This document shows, one piece after another, positions 16,065 to 24,491 of a stretch of DNA of 64,000 bases. Source of the stretch: Actinopolymorpha pittospori. Lineage in GTDB: Bacteria > Actinomycetota > Actinomycetes > Propionibacteriales > Actinopolymorphaceae. The stretch lies in NCBI RefSeq assembly GCF_014873875.1, contig NZ_JADBEM010000001.1, positions 4,278,001-4,342,000 on the forward strand. The letters run 5' to 3'. A program made the translations under genes and the position numbers. The notes below the pieces were generated by a model. The model saw only the letters and a program-made list of their open reading frames with translations. It did not search any database and had not been told where the DNA came from. Numbering within the stretch: the first letter of the stretch is position 1; the number at the start of each line of letters is the position of its first letter.

Positions 16065-17843
16065 ATGCTGACCACTCGACCTGAGCTCGTCGGTGACTTC
16101 GGCATGGTCGCCAGTACACACTGGCTCGCCTCGAGCACCGGGATGAGCGTGCTGGAACGCGGCGGGAACGCCGCCGACGCCGCGGCCGCCGCGGCGTTCG
16201 TACTCCAGGTCGTCGAGCCCCACCTGAACGGCCCCGGCGGCGACGCCCCGATCCTGCTCTGGGACGACAACGCGAACGCCGTGTCGGTGATCTGCGGGCA
16301 GGGCGTGGCGCCGCAGGCCGCGACCATCGGGCGGTTCGACGAACTCGGCCTCGACCTCGTGCCGGGCACCGGGCTGTTGCCCGCGGTCGTGCCGGGCGCC
16401 TTCGGTGCCTGGACCCTGCTCGTCGAACGCTGGGGGTCCTGGACGCTGCGTGACGTACTCGAGCCCGCGGTGCATCTCGCCGAGGCCGGGCACCCGTTGC
16501 TGCGCAGGGTGTCCGCGGCGCTGGGCACCGTCGAGGAGATGTTCCGCCGCGACTGGCCCACCTCGGCCGCCACCTGGCTGCCCGACGGGAAGGTGCCGGC
16601 GCCCGGCGTCCGGTTCCGCAACCCGGTGTTGGCGGAGACCTATCGTCGCGTCGTCGCCGAGGCGGAGGCCCGTACGACGGAGCGCGCCGGCCAGCTCGCC
16701 GCCGCGCGGGACGTCTGGTACCGCGGGTTCGTCGCCGAGGCGATCGGGGACTTCTGCGCGAACAACGAGATCATGGACACCTCCGGGCGCCCGCACCGCG
16801 GCCTGCTGACCGCGCAGGACCTCGCCGACTGGGAGCCGGCGGTCGAGGAGCCGACGACGTTCCAGTACGGCGACTACACCGTCGCCAAGACCGGTCCGTG
16901 GGGTCAGGGGCCGGTGTTCCTGCAGCAGCTCGCCCTCCTGGCCCAGACGGACCTCGCCGACACCGAGCACCTCTCGGCGGACTGGGTGCACACCATCACC
17001 GAGGCGAGCAAGTTGGCGTTCGCCGACCGGGAGGCGTGGTACGGCGACCCGCGCTTCGTCGACGTTCCACTCGCCGACCTGCTCGACCCGGCGTACAACG
17101 TCGAACGCGCCCGGCTGATCGGTGCGAAGGCCTCCATGGACAACGTCCCGGGCCGTCCGGGTGGCCGCACGCCGGTGATGCCGACCCGGTGGTCGACACC
17201 GGACGGCAGCCGGCCCGCGGCCGGCGCCGGAGAGCCCACCATCGCGCCGAACGGCGACACCCGCGGCGACACGTGTCACCTCGACGTCGTGGACCAGAAC
17301 GGCATGATGATCTCGGCGACGCCGAGCGGTGGCTGGTTCCAGAGTTCGCCCACGATTCCGGGGCTCGGCTTCTGCCTGAGCATGCGGGGACAGATGTTCT
17401 GGCTGGAGGAGGGTCTGCCGAACAGCCTGCAACCGGGCAAGCGGCCCCGGACGACGCTCACGCCCTCGTTCGCGCTGCGTGACGGCAAGCCCTGGATGGC
17501 GTTCGGTACGCCGGGCGGTGACATGCAGGACCAGTGGACCCTGCACTTCTTCCTCAACGTCATGCACGGAGGGCAGAACCTCCAGGAGGCCATCGACGCG
17601 CCGGACTTCCACTCGCTGCACATGGCGAGCTCCTTCTACCCGCGCACGGCCGAGCCGGGTCGGCTGCTGGTCGAGGAACGCCTTGGTGCGCAGGCGATCG
17701 CGGAGTTGCAGCGGCGTGGGCACGACGTCTCCGTCGTCGATCCGTGGTCGCTCGGCCGGGTGAGCGCGGTGGCCCGCGACGGCGGCTGGCTGAAGGCCGG
17801 ATCCAACCCGCGCGGTGCGCAGGGCTACGCCGCCGGCCGCTGA
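16065..17843 (+). CDS. ggt: Gamma-glutamyltransferase family protein
   Basis: This 592-residue Ntn-hydrolase precursor resembles gamma-glutamyltranspeptidases. The nucleophile that also drives self-cleavage is Thr403 in GDTCHLDVVD, which would split the chain into a roughly 402-residue large and a 190-residue small subunit. The N-terminal GGNAADAAAAAAF motif is also typical. It hydrolyses or transfers gamma-glutamyl groups from glutathione-like compounds or peptides. No export signal is evident, unlike classical periplasmic GGTs. GAGGAG at 16054-16059 supports the ATG at 16065. It lies 140 bp after the S9 peptidase and may share its promoter or use its own (repeat and palindrome between). Confidence 0.88.
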   Translation: MLTTRPELVGDFGMVASTHWLASSTGMSVLERGGNAADAAAAAAFVLQVVEPHLNGPGGDAPILLWDDNANAVSVICGQGVAPQAATIGRFDELGLDLVPGTGLLPAVVPGAFGAWTLLVERWGSWTLRDVLEPAVHLAEAGHPLLRRVSAALGTVEEMFRRDWPTSAATWLPDGKVPAPGVRFRNPVLAETYRRVVAEAEARTTERAGQLAAARDVWYRGFVAEAIGDFCANNEIMDTSGRPHRGLLTAQDLADWEPAVEEPTTFQYGDYTVAKTGPWGQGPVFLQQLALLAQTDLADTEHLSADWVHTITEASKLAFADREAWYGDPRFVDVPLADLLDPAYNVERARLIGAKASMDNVPGRPGGRTPVMPTRWSTPDGSRPAAGAGEPTIAPNGDTRGDTCHLDVVDQNGMMISATPSGGWFQSSPTIPGLGFCLSMRGQMFWLEEGLPNSLQPGKRPRTTLTPSFALRDGKPWMAFGTPGGDMQDQWTLHFFLNVMHGGQNLQEAIDAPDFHSLHMASSFYPRTAEPGRLLVEERLGAQAIAELQRRGHDVSVVDPWSLGRVSAVARDGGWLKAGSNPRGAQGYAAGR

Positions 17844-17876
17844 CAGCCCGGGTGCCCCCGCATCCCGGCCGGCGGC
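17829..17876. terminator. Hairpin terminator between convergent ggt and GH39 genes
   Basis: GCCGCCGGCC at 17829-17838 pairs perfectly with 17867-17876. An inner imperfect stem (CCGGGTGC with GCATCCCGG) continues the structure. It overlaps the ggt stop codon (17841-17843) and lies 80 bp from the end of the minus-strand GH39 gene, a sensible site for bidirectional termination. Confidence 0.65.
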
Positions 17877-17955
17877 TCTCCCTCGTCGGCTGCCGAACGT
17901 TCGCCGCTCGACAACCGACGCGGGGGAGGTGCCGCCGGCTGCTGGTGCGCTGGAC

Positions 17956-19695
17956 CTACCGGACCGGAGTGAGGACGAACAGCGAGACGGAGGGGAGCGG
18001 GAGGTCGGTGCTCAGCTCGACCCGAGCGCCGGCCACCGTGACCCGCCGCGGCGACTCGTGGCGTTCCAGGCCCGCCCGCTCCCTGATCGCGGCCACCTGC
18101 TCGGGTGTCGGGCCCTGCGGCGCGCCCAGGCCCTGCCAGACGGTGTGGGCGTTGCTGTGGTCGTGGTCGATCCGCCAGTGGTCGACGTCGAAGCCGGCGA
18201 CGTCGGCCGGAACGTTCTCCAACCGCACCGTCACCGCAGTCGGCCCTTCTGCGGTGGCGTACTGGTCGTCGACGTGCCGCCAGACGAGCACACTCACCTG
18301 TCCGTCGTCGTCCCTGGTCGCGAGGACGTCGACCTCCTCCGCCATGCCGGTGCCCGCGTCGTCCAGCGCGGAGAGGGGCCAGGAGGCGCTGGACGTCGCG
18401 GCCAGGCGTTCGTCGCCCAACCGGGCGAACATCCGGTAGGCGTTCAGCACCGGCTTGTCGATGCCCGAGGTGGTCACCAGCGCGCGGGTGCCCTCGAAGT
18501 AGCGCTCGCCCTCGAAGTAGAAGCTCCAGGTCGTGGCATGGGACACCTGCGCGGGTGACACGGCGTTGAGGTCGTGCAGCTTCTTCATCAGCTTGGCCTG
18601 GAAGACGGCGTAGTACTCCGTGTTCCGGTAGCCGAAGTTCGCGTTGTCGTAGACGCCCCAGTGCGCGGGGACCGAGGCGTCGCACTCGTCGACGACGCAC
18701 GGCAGGTCGGCGTACTGCGGGAACTCGCCCACCACGTCGAGTAGCCGGCGAACCTCGCGGAGCATCTTCAGGGTCGACGGACTCTGGCGTTCCGGAGCGG
18801 GCGCACCGAGCGGTCCGTAGACCCGCCAGGGCCGAAACGCCGAGCCCTTGGTGTGGAAGGAGACGAAGTCCAGGGCCGCCCCCGACTCGGCGCAGTGGGC
18901 CAGGAAGCCACGCAGGAACGGCACACCGCGCGAACCGCCGGTGACGGTCGGCCCACCGACCCTGGCCTCCGGCAGCACCTGGCGGATCGCCCGGCTGGTC
19001 ACGTCGTACAGCTCGTAGAACTGTTCGGGTGTGCCCCGCCAGTAGAAGATGTCCGGCTCGTTCCACAGCTCCCACAGCCACTGCGACACCTCCTGTGCGC
19101 CGTAGCGCTCCAGGCAGTGCGTGGCGAGTGCCGCGACCAGCTCACCCCAGCGGGCGTAGTCCTTGGGCGGGTAGCTCCACCAGCCCGCCTCGTACCCGCT
19201 GTAGGCGGTCGGGCTGTTCTCGAACGGGAACTCCCGCTTCGCCTCCTCCGGCACCAGGTCGAGCGGGGTGAAGGCGAGCTCGACCAGTGGGTGGTGACCG
19301 GCACCCACGATCGCGTCGTAGACCTGGTCGGCGATCGCGAAGTCGTAGGAGGGGTTGCCGTCGGCGTCCTCGTGGTAGACGTTGCCGTTGCCCCAGTGCG
19401 GGAGTCCGAATCCGGTGCCGCTGCAGAAGACGTAGTGCGGCCGCACGTGGTACGGACGGTCACCGAAGCCGCCGATCTTCGTCAACGTCTGCTTGCCGGT
19501 GGGTGTGTAGGTCCAGTTGATCTCGTCGTACCCGAAACTCGTCCACATCCGGCTCATCGGGCCCACACCGGTGGAGCAGTCGACACTGACGCTCGCCTCG
19601 CCCACGAGGGCTGGATGCTCACCCGGCAGGGCGTGCGGTGGATGCGACTCGGGGGCGGCGGATCGGGAACGAGCGCGGTCAGCTTCTACCGTCAT
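17956..19695 (-). CDS. Glycoside hydrolase family 39 protein
   Basis: The 579-residue protein is a GH39-type (clan GH-A) glycosidase. The acid/base is Glu213 in WELWNEPD and the likely nucleophile Glu337 in CVVDECDAS, followed by a C-terminal beta-domain. GH39 includes beta-xylosidases, iduronidases and several enzymes that act on arabinose-containing side chains of plant arabinogalactan proteins. No signal peptide is seen, so the substrate is probably an imported oligosaccharide. The ATG at 19695 has GAAGGG nine bases upstream. It is divergent from the sugar-acid dehydratase gene. Exact specificity cannot be read from the sequence. Confidence 0.87.
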   Translation of the reverse strand: MTVEADRARSRSAAPESHPPHALPGEHPALVGEASVSVDCSTGVGPMSRMWTSFGYDEINWTYTPTGKQTLTKIGGFGDRPYHVRPHYVFCSGTGFGLPHWGNGNVYHEDADGNPSYDFAIADQVYDAIVGAGHHPLVELAFTPLDLVPEEAKREFPFENSPTAYSGYEAGWWSYPPKDYARWGELVAALATHCLERYGAQEVSQWLWELWNEPDIFYWRGTPEQFYELYDVTSRAIRQVLPEARVGGPTVTGGSRGVPFLRGFLAHCAESGAALDFVSFHTKGSAFRPWRVYGPLGAPAPERQSPSTLKMLREVRRLLDVVGEFPQYADLPCVVDECDASVPAHWGVYDNANFGYRNTEYYAVFQAKLMKKLHDLNAVSPAQVSHATTWSFYFEGERYFEGTRALVTTSGIDKPVLNAYRMFARLGDERLAATSSASWPLSALDDAGTGMAEEVDVLATRDDDGQVSVLVWRHVDDQYATAEGPTAVTVRLENVPADVAGFDVDHWRIDHDHSNAHTVWQGLGAPQGPTPEQVAAIRERAGLERHESPRRVTVAGARVELSTDLPLPSVSLFVLTPVR

Positions 19696-19876
19696 GTGTC
19701 AACCCTTCGGGCCTGGTCGGCTGGCTCACCAGCCTTGTCGTCCCGTTTCGCGGCTGTCAAGATCGGATGATCAGATGACCAATAGGTGACAGACGGCTTG
19801 ACCCGGGACCCGTGACGGCCGGGTGGCGGAGCACACTTCTCTCAGCACTGATCCGAACCGAACAGGGAGTCAAGGC

Positions 19877-21604
19877 GTGGTTGACAGTGTGGAAGGTATC
19901 CGGCGCAGCGAGAGCTTCTTCGGCGAGCCAGGTGTCGCGGGCTTCACCCACCGTGCCTTCACCAAGTCGATGGGGCTGGACGACGAGGACCTCGCCCGTC
20001 CGGTCATCGGGATCTGCAACACCTACAGCGAGCTCAACAACTGCCACCGTCACTTCCAGGAGCTCTGCCGGGCCGTGAAGTACGGCGTCCTGCAGGCGGG
20101 CGGCACGCCCCTGGAGTTTCCCACGATCTCCCTCGGCGAGATCTTCCAGTCCCCGACGTCCATGTTGCACCGCAACCTCGCCGCCATGGACACCGAGGAG
20201 ATGATCCGGAGCCAGCCGCTCGACGGGGTGGTGCTGCTCACCTCCTGCGACAAGACGACGCCCGCGGCGCTGATGGGAGCGGCCAGCGCCGACCTGCCCG
20301 CGATCATCGTGAGCGGTGGCCCGATGCTCGACGGCTACTTCCAGGGCCAGACGCTCGGCGCCTGCACGGACTGTCGCCGGCTGACCGCGGAGCACCGCGC
20401 CGGCACTCTCGACGATGCGACCTACCGTGCGGTCGAGGACGGCATCGTCCGCAGCGCGGGGCACTGCATGGTCATGGGCACCGCGTCGACGATGAACTCC
20501 CTGACCGAGGCGCTCGGCATGGCGCTGCCCGGCAACGGCGCGATCCCGGCCGTCGACTCCCGCCGGCTGCGGCTCGCGCAGGCCTCCGGCCGGCGCATCG
20601 TGGGCATGGTCGCCGAGGGACTGCGACCCTCGCACATCCTCACCCGCGAGGCGTTCGAGAACGCCCTCACCCTGCTCGCCGCGCTCGGCGGCAGCACGAA
20701 CGCGGTCGTCCACCTGCCCGCCATCGCGGGCCGCTGCGGTGTCGACCTGCCGCTCGACCTCTTTGACGAGATCAGCAGGCGTACGCCGCTGCTGGCCAAC
20801 ATGCGCCCGATCGGCGCGTACCAGATGGAGAAGTTCTTCCACGCCGGCGGCGTACCCACGATGCTGCGGGAGTTGCTGCCGCTCCTGCACGGCGACCAGC
20901 TCACCGTCACCGGCGCCACCCTCGCCGCCAACGTGGCCGACGCGGCCCCGGCCGACGGCGACGTCATCCGGTCGCTCGCCGAGCCGCTCCAGCCCGAGGG
21001 CGGGCTCGCGATCCTGCGCGGCAACCTCGCGCCCGACGGAGCCGTCATCAAGCACGCGGCGGCCAGCCCCGAACTGCACCGGCACCGGGGCCGTGCCGTG
21101 GTCTTCCAGAATCTCGACGACCTGCGGGCCCGTATCGACAGCCCGGACCTCGACGTGCGCCGGGACGACATCCTCGTCCTGCAGAACGTCGGACCCGTCG
21201 GAGGGCCCGGCATGGCGGAGGTGGGCAACTTCCCGGTGCCGGCCCGGCTGCTGCGGGAGGGTGTCCGCGACATGGTCCGGATCTCCGACGCGCGGATGAG
21301 CGGAACGGCGTTCGGCACGGTCGTCCTGCACGTCGCACCCGAAAGCGCCGTGGGTGGGCCACTCGCGCTCGTCCAGGACGGCGACGAGATCGAACTCGAC
21401 ATCCCCGAGCGCCGACTGCAACTCCTGGTTGACGATGCCGAACTCGCCGCGCGGCGAGTTCGGTGGCAGCCGCCGGCTCCCGCGTACAGCCGCGGCTACG
21501 GTCGACTGTTCCTGGACCACGTCAACCAGGCGCCGCTCGGGTGCGACTTCGACTTCCTGGTCGGATCGGACCCCACCGGCGTCGACCAACAAGCAAAGTT
21601 CTGA
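19877..21604 (+). CDS. IlvD/Edd family dehydratase, probable sugar-acid (arabonate/xylonate-type) dehydratase
   Basis: This 575-residue protein of the IlvD/Edd family has the three iron-sulfur ligands Cys56 (LNNCHRH), Cys124 (TSCDKTTPA) and Cys197 (GHCMVMGTAS). Their spacing (68 and 73 residues) equals that of the [2Fe-2S] L-arabonate dehydratase of Rhizobium leguminosarum as I remember it. The family removes water from aldonic acids to give 2-keto-3-deoxy acids, or acts in branched-chain amino acid synthesis. Its setting among glycosidases argues for a sugar acid. The GTG at 19877 is preferred over the GTG at 19823 because AGGGAG lies seven bases upstream. Confidence 0.88.
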   Translation: MVDSVEGIRRSESFFGEPGVAGFTHRAFTKSMGLDDEDLARPVIGICNTYSELNNCHRHFQELCRAVKYGVLQAGGTPLEFPTISLGEIFQSPTSMLHRNLAAMDTEEMIRSQPLDGVVLLTSCDKTTPAALMGAASADLPAIIVSGGPMLDGYFQGQTLGACTDCRRLTAEHRAGTLDDATYRAVEDGIVRSAGHCMVMGTASTMNSLTEALGMALPGNGAIPAVDSRRLRLAQASGRRIVGMVAEGLRPSHILTREAFENALTLLAALGGSTNAVVHLPAIAGRCGVDLPLDLFDEISRRTPLLANMRPIGAYQMEKFFHAGGVPTMLRELLPLLHGDQLTVTGATLAANVADAAPADGDVIRSLAEPLQPEGGLAILRGNLAPDGAVIKHAAASPELHRHRGRAVVFQNLDDLRARIDSPDLDVRRDDILVLQNVGPVGGPGMAEVGNFPVPARLLREGVRDMVRISDARMSGTAFGTVVLHVAPESAVGGPLALVQDGDEIELDIPERRLQLLVDDAELAARRVRWQPPAPAYSRGYGRLFLDHVNQAPLGCDFDFLVGSDPTGVDQQAKF

Positions 21605-21645
21605 GTCGCTCGGCTCGGTGGTGGCTGGGCCTATAGTTCGCGGGC

Positions 21646-22224
21646 ATGTCGGACTATCGAGTGCCCCTGGAGACCACGAGGTACGACGGCGACCCGCGAC
21701 GGGTGGCGATCATCCTCCCGGGCGGGCAGTACACGCCCGCGGCCCCGTTGCTCCACTACGCCCGCGCCGTCCTGCTCGCCCGCGGCTGGACCGTGCAGGA
21801 GATCTGGTGGGGTGACGCGCCCCGCCAGGGACGAGGGGAGTGGGTACGGCAACACGCACTCACCGCCCTCGCCCGGGAGAACGCCGAGGAACTCCTCCTG
21901 GTCGGCAAGTCCCTCGGGACGCTCGCCGCGCCGGTCGCGACGGAGCGGGGGCTGCCGGCGGTCTGGCTCACCCCGCTCCTCACCGAACCAGCCGTCGTCG
22001 ACGCGCTGACGCGGGCTTCGCGGCCTCGCCTCCTCGTGGGCGGGACCGCGGACCCGCTCTGGGACGCGGACGCGGCGCGGCGGACCGGCGCGGATCTGCT
22101 GGAGGTGCCCGGCGCCGACCACGGGATGGAGGTCGACGCCGATCCGGTCCGGTCGGTCGAGATCCTCCGCGAGGTCACGGTGGCGATGGAGCGGTTCGTC
22201 GGAGGGCTCGCCGGCCGGGCTTGA
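21646..22224 (+). CDS. Small alpha/beta-hydrolase-fold protein
   Basis: The 192-residue protein has a minimal alpha/beta-hydrolase layout: a nucleophile elbow GKSLGT near residue 85, an acidic residue in GGTADPLWD near 140 and a histidine in GADHGMEV near 165. This resembles the KANL3/Tex30-type or dienelactone-hydrolase-like short family. It begins 41 bp after the dehydratase stop and could be co-transcribed with it. The substrate is unknown. Its last 50 bp overlap the 3' end of the convergent membrane-protein gene. Confidence 0.75.
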   Translation: MSDYRVPLETTRYDGDPRRVAIILPGGQYTPAAPLLHYARAVLLARGWTVQEIWWGDAPRQGRGEWVRQHALTALARENAEELLLVGKSLGTLAAPVATERGLPAVWLTPLLTEPAVVDALTRASRPRLLVGGTADPLWDADAARRTGADLLEVPGADHGMEVDADPVRSVEILREVTVAMERFVGGLAGRA

Positions 22225-22654
22225 CGACGGCGAGCACGGTGGCGGTGAGGAGCATCACGCCCTGGACCAGCAACAGGACCAGGAAGGTCCGGTGGCTGCC
22301 GGTGAGGTCGGTGGCACTCGGCGCGCCCCGCAGCACCGGGGCGATGAAGAGACCGCCGGTGAGGAGGATCCCGAGCTGTAGGACGAGTTTGGCGAGCACC
22401 CACCCGTGGCGCAGCCCCCAGCCACCGAACAACGCGAGGACGAGCCCGCTCACCAGCGAGATCAGGCTGAACGGCACCCCACCGGCGAAGACCATCAGCG
22501 TGGTGAACCCGAACGCCGTTCGTCCGACGGCGAGTGACCCGGACCGCAGTGCGTCCAGGTGCATCAGCGCGAGCCCCCAGACGTCCCCCAGGACCGCGAC
22601 TCCGGCGACGATGTGGACGATCTTCACGATGCGGCGGGTCGGTCCGGACAACAT
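22175..22654 (-). CDS. Small integral membrane protein (DUF2269-like)
   Basis: A 159-residue protein with four hydrophobic segments (residues about 8-30, 40-65, 75-100 and 120-145) and a basic tail. It resembles the protein at 47355-48005 in layout, including a WGL-x-HGW/HYW-VxxKL segment, suggesting the same DUF2269-like family. The ATG at 22654 is preferred because GGGAAGGA lies seven bases upstream; an in-frame GTG at 22696 lacks one. It is 80 bp downstream of the ABC exporter permease and could be part of that operon. Function unknown. Confidence 0.7.
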   Translation of the reverse strand: MLSGPTRRIVKIVHIVAGVAVLGDVWGLALMHLDALRSGSLAVGRTAFGFTTLMVFAGGVPFSLISLVSGLVLALFGGWGLRHGWVLAKLVLQLGILLTGGLFIAPVLRGAPSATDLTGSHRTFLVLLLVQGVMLLTATVLAVVKPGRRALRRTAPSPP

Positions 22655-22734
22655 GCCGTCATCCTTCCCCACCTCCCGGGAGGGCACGTCCGGCACGAAG
22701 CGGCACTCGACCTACGTTCGGTGACGTACGACGG

Positions 22735-23709
22735 TCAGCGGGTGCGTTCCCGGTGGACGAAGAGCGCTGCGCCGGCAAGCAGCAGGACCACGAAGAGTCC
22801 GGTGACGACGGCGAGGTCGGTGGCCGCGCCCGCGACGACGACCTGCGCGTACCCGTCGGTCCCGGCGTAGTACGTCTCGCGGGTGAGTCCGACGGCGTAG
22901 CGCAGCGGCATCGCCCACGCCGCGACGTCGAGGGACGTCGGCAGGTCCCGCAGCGGGACGAGGACCCCGGCCAGTACGTACTGCGGAATGATCAGGAACT
23001 GGAACACCTGCATGGCCGCACGCTGGTTCGGCAGGGCCGCGACCGTGGCGAGCCCGAACGCCGCACCGAGCAACGCGCAGGCGAGGCAGGGCAGCACCAG
23101 CCGGGCGAGCTGTCCCGTCCCGAGATCGACACCGAAGAGCACGGCGAAGACCACGACTCCACCGGCCTGGACGAACGCGACGCACGTCTCGCCCAGGACC
23201 TTCCCGCCGACCAGGGTGAGCCGGGAGACGGGCGCGACGAAGAGTTCGCGGGAGAAGTCGTTCTCGCGGTCCTCGACGACGGAGATCATGCCGGCCGCCG
23301 CCGACTGGAAGAGCGTGGCGGGGAGTACGCCGGTAAAGGCCAGGGCGACGGCGTCCAGACCGGTCACCTCGCCCACGGTGGACTGCAGGACGCTGCCGAG
23401 TCCCGCGATGAGCATGAGCGGGAACAGCAGGCTGACGGCCAGTCTGGCCCGGTCCCGGAGGAGCTTGGTCACGTCGCGCTGTGCGATCGCGAGCAGGGCC
23501 GACAGCTCGTGTCGTGCGCCGGTGGAAGCGCTCGCCGTCGGAGCGGAGGAAGCCGACGGGGCCGTCGGAGTCGACCCAGCCGTCGGAGTCGACCCAGCCG
23601 CCGGAGTCGACCCAGCCGCCGGAGTCGACCCAGCCGCCGGAGTCGACCCAGCCGACGGAGTCGACCCAGCCGACGGAGTCGACGGCGCGGACGGAGCCGG
23701 CACGGTCAT
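22735..23709 (-). CDS. ABC-2 type exporter permease
   Basis: This 324-residue ABC-2 membrane protein is partner of the DrrA-like ATPase upstream. After an unusual N-terminal low-complexity cytoplasmic tail of about 60 residues (repeats of Gly-Ser-Thr-Pro-x-Ala), the conserved part begins near QRDVTKLLRDRARL and has six hydrophobic segments. The ATG at 23709 overlaps the ATPase stop (ATGA), so the two are coupled. Exported substrates of this family include antibiotics and lipids. The tail is encoded by an 18-bp tandem repeat and may be variable in length among strains. Confidence 0.87.
   Translation of the reverse strand: MTVPAPSAPSTPSAGSTPSAGSTPAAGSTPAAGSTPAAGSTPTAGSTPTAPSASSAPTASASTGARHELSALLAIAQRDVTKLLRDRARLAVSLLFPLMLIAGLGSVLQSTVGEVTGLDAVALAFTGVLPATLFQSAAAGMISVVEDRENDFSRELFVAPVSRLTLVGGKVLGETCVAFVQAGGVVVFAVLFGVDLGTGQLARLVLPCLACALLGAAFGLATVAALPNQRAAMQVFQFLIIPQYVLAGVLVPLRDLPTSLDVAAWAMPLRYAVGLTRETYYAGTDGYAQVVVAGAATDLAVVTGLFVVLLLAGAALFVHRERTR
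23562..23683 (-). repeat. Coding 18-bp tandem repeat (about 6.8 units)
   Basis: On the plus strand the unit CCGNCGGAGTCGACCCAG, with N as T, C or A, is repeated from 23562 in six full copies and one partial copy. On the coding strand it gives the hexapeptide Gly-Ser-Thr-Pro-(Ser/Ala/Thr)-Ala in the N-terminal tail of the ABC-2 permease. The 18-bp unit preserves frame whatever the copy number. Confidence 0.9.
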
Positions 23710-24491
23710 GCGACGGTGTCCTGTCCGGCTTGCTGGAGCAGGGCCAGGTAGGCGTCCTCGAGGGTCGGCTCGACCAGTCGGCTGCGGGCCTTCACCTGCG
23801 CGGGCCGACCGGCCTCGATCACACGGCCGCCGGCGAGCACGCACACGGTGTCGGCGGCCTCGGCCTCCTCGAGGTAGTGGGTGGTGAGGAGGATCGTGGT
23901 GCCGCGGTCACGTCGGATCCGGTGCAGGTAGGCCCACAGGTCGCGCCTGCTCTCCGGGTCGAGTCCGGTCGTCGGCTCGTCCAGGAACAGCACCCGCGGC
24001 CGGTGCGTCAGGGCGCGGACGATCTCGAGCTTGCGGCGCGTGCCGCCCGACAGGGACCGGGTACGCCGGCGCAGGACGCCGGAGATCCCGAGCAGTGCGG
24101 CGAGCTCGGCGACCTCCCGCCGGTAGTCCGCGGGCATCAGCCGGTAGAGCGGCCGCCACGGGTGGAGCCCGTAGAGGACGGCGTGCAGTCGGACGTTCTC
24201 CTCGGCGGTGAGGTTCAGGTCGAGCGAGGGCTGCTGGAAGACCACGCCCAGTGCCCGGCGCACCTCCCGCTGCTCGGTCCCGAGGTCGTGGCCGGCGATC
24301 CGCACCTGGCCCGAGGTCGGCGCGAGCGTCGTGGTGAGGATCGAGACCGTCGTCGTCTTCCCGGCGCCGTTCGGTCCGAGCAGGCAGTACAGCTCACCGT
24401 CGTGGACGTCGAAGGACACGTCGTCGACCGCGCTCACCTCGCCGCCGCGGTAGCGCTTGACGAGGTGTCGCACCTCGATCGCAGCCGTCAC
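23706..24491 (-). CDS. ABC exporter ATP-binding protein (DrrA-like)
   Basis: This 261-residue ATPase has Walker A (GPNGAGKTT), the signature LSGGTRRKLEI, Walker B (VLFLDEPTTGLD) and the switch histidine (LLTTHYLEEAEA). It would power the ABC-2 permease encoded next. The C-terminus, after about residue 215, is typical of the daunorubicin-resistance (DrrA) subfamily. A GTG at 24491 overlapping the cupin gene stop (GTGA) with GGAG seven bases upstream is taken as the start; an in-frame ATG at 24533 would lie deep inside the cupin gene. Confidence 0.9.
   Translation of the reverse strand: MTAAIEVRHLVKRYRGGEVSAVDDVSFDVHDGELYCLLGPNGAGKTTTVSILTTTLAPTSGQVRIAGHDLGTEQREVRRALGVVFQQPSLDLNLTAEENVRLHAVLYGLHPWRPLYRLMPADYRREVAELAALLGISGVLRRRTRSLSGGTRRKLEIVRALTHRPRVLFLDEPTTGLDPESRRDLWAYLHRIRRDRGTTILLTTHYLEEAEAADTVCVLAGGRVIEAGRPAQVKARSRLVEPTLEDAYLALLQQAGQDTVA

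Noticed and set aside
23562..23683. The 18-bp repeats as a CRISPR array.
   Set aside because: Units are contiguous with no spacers and encode a regular hexapeptide in frame with the permease.
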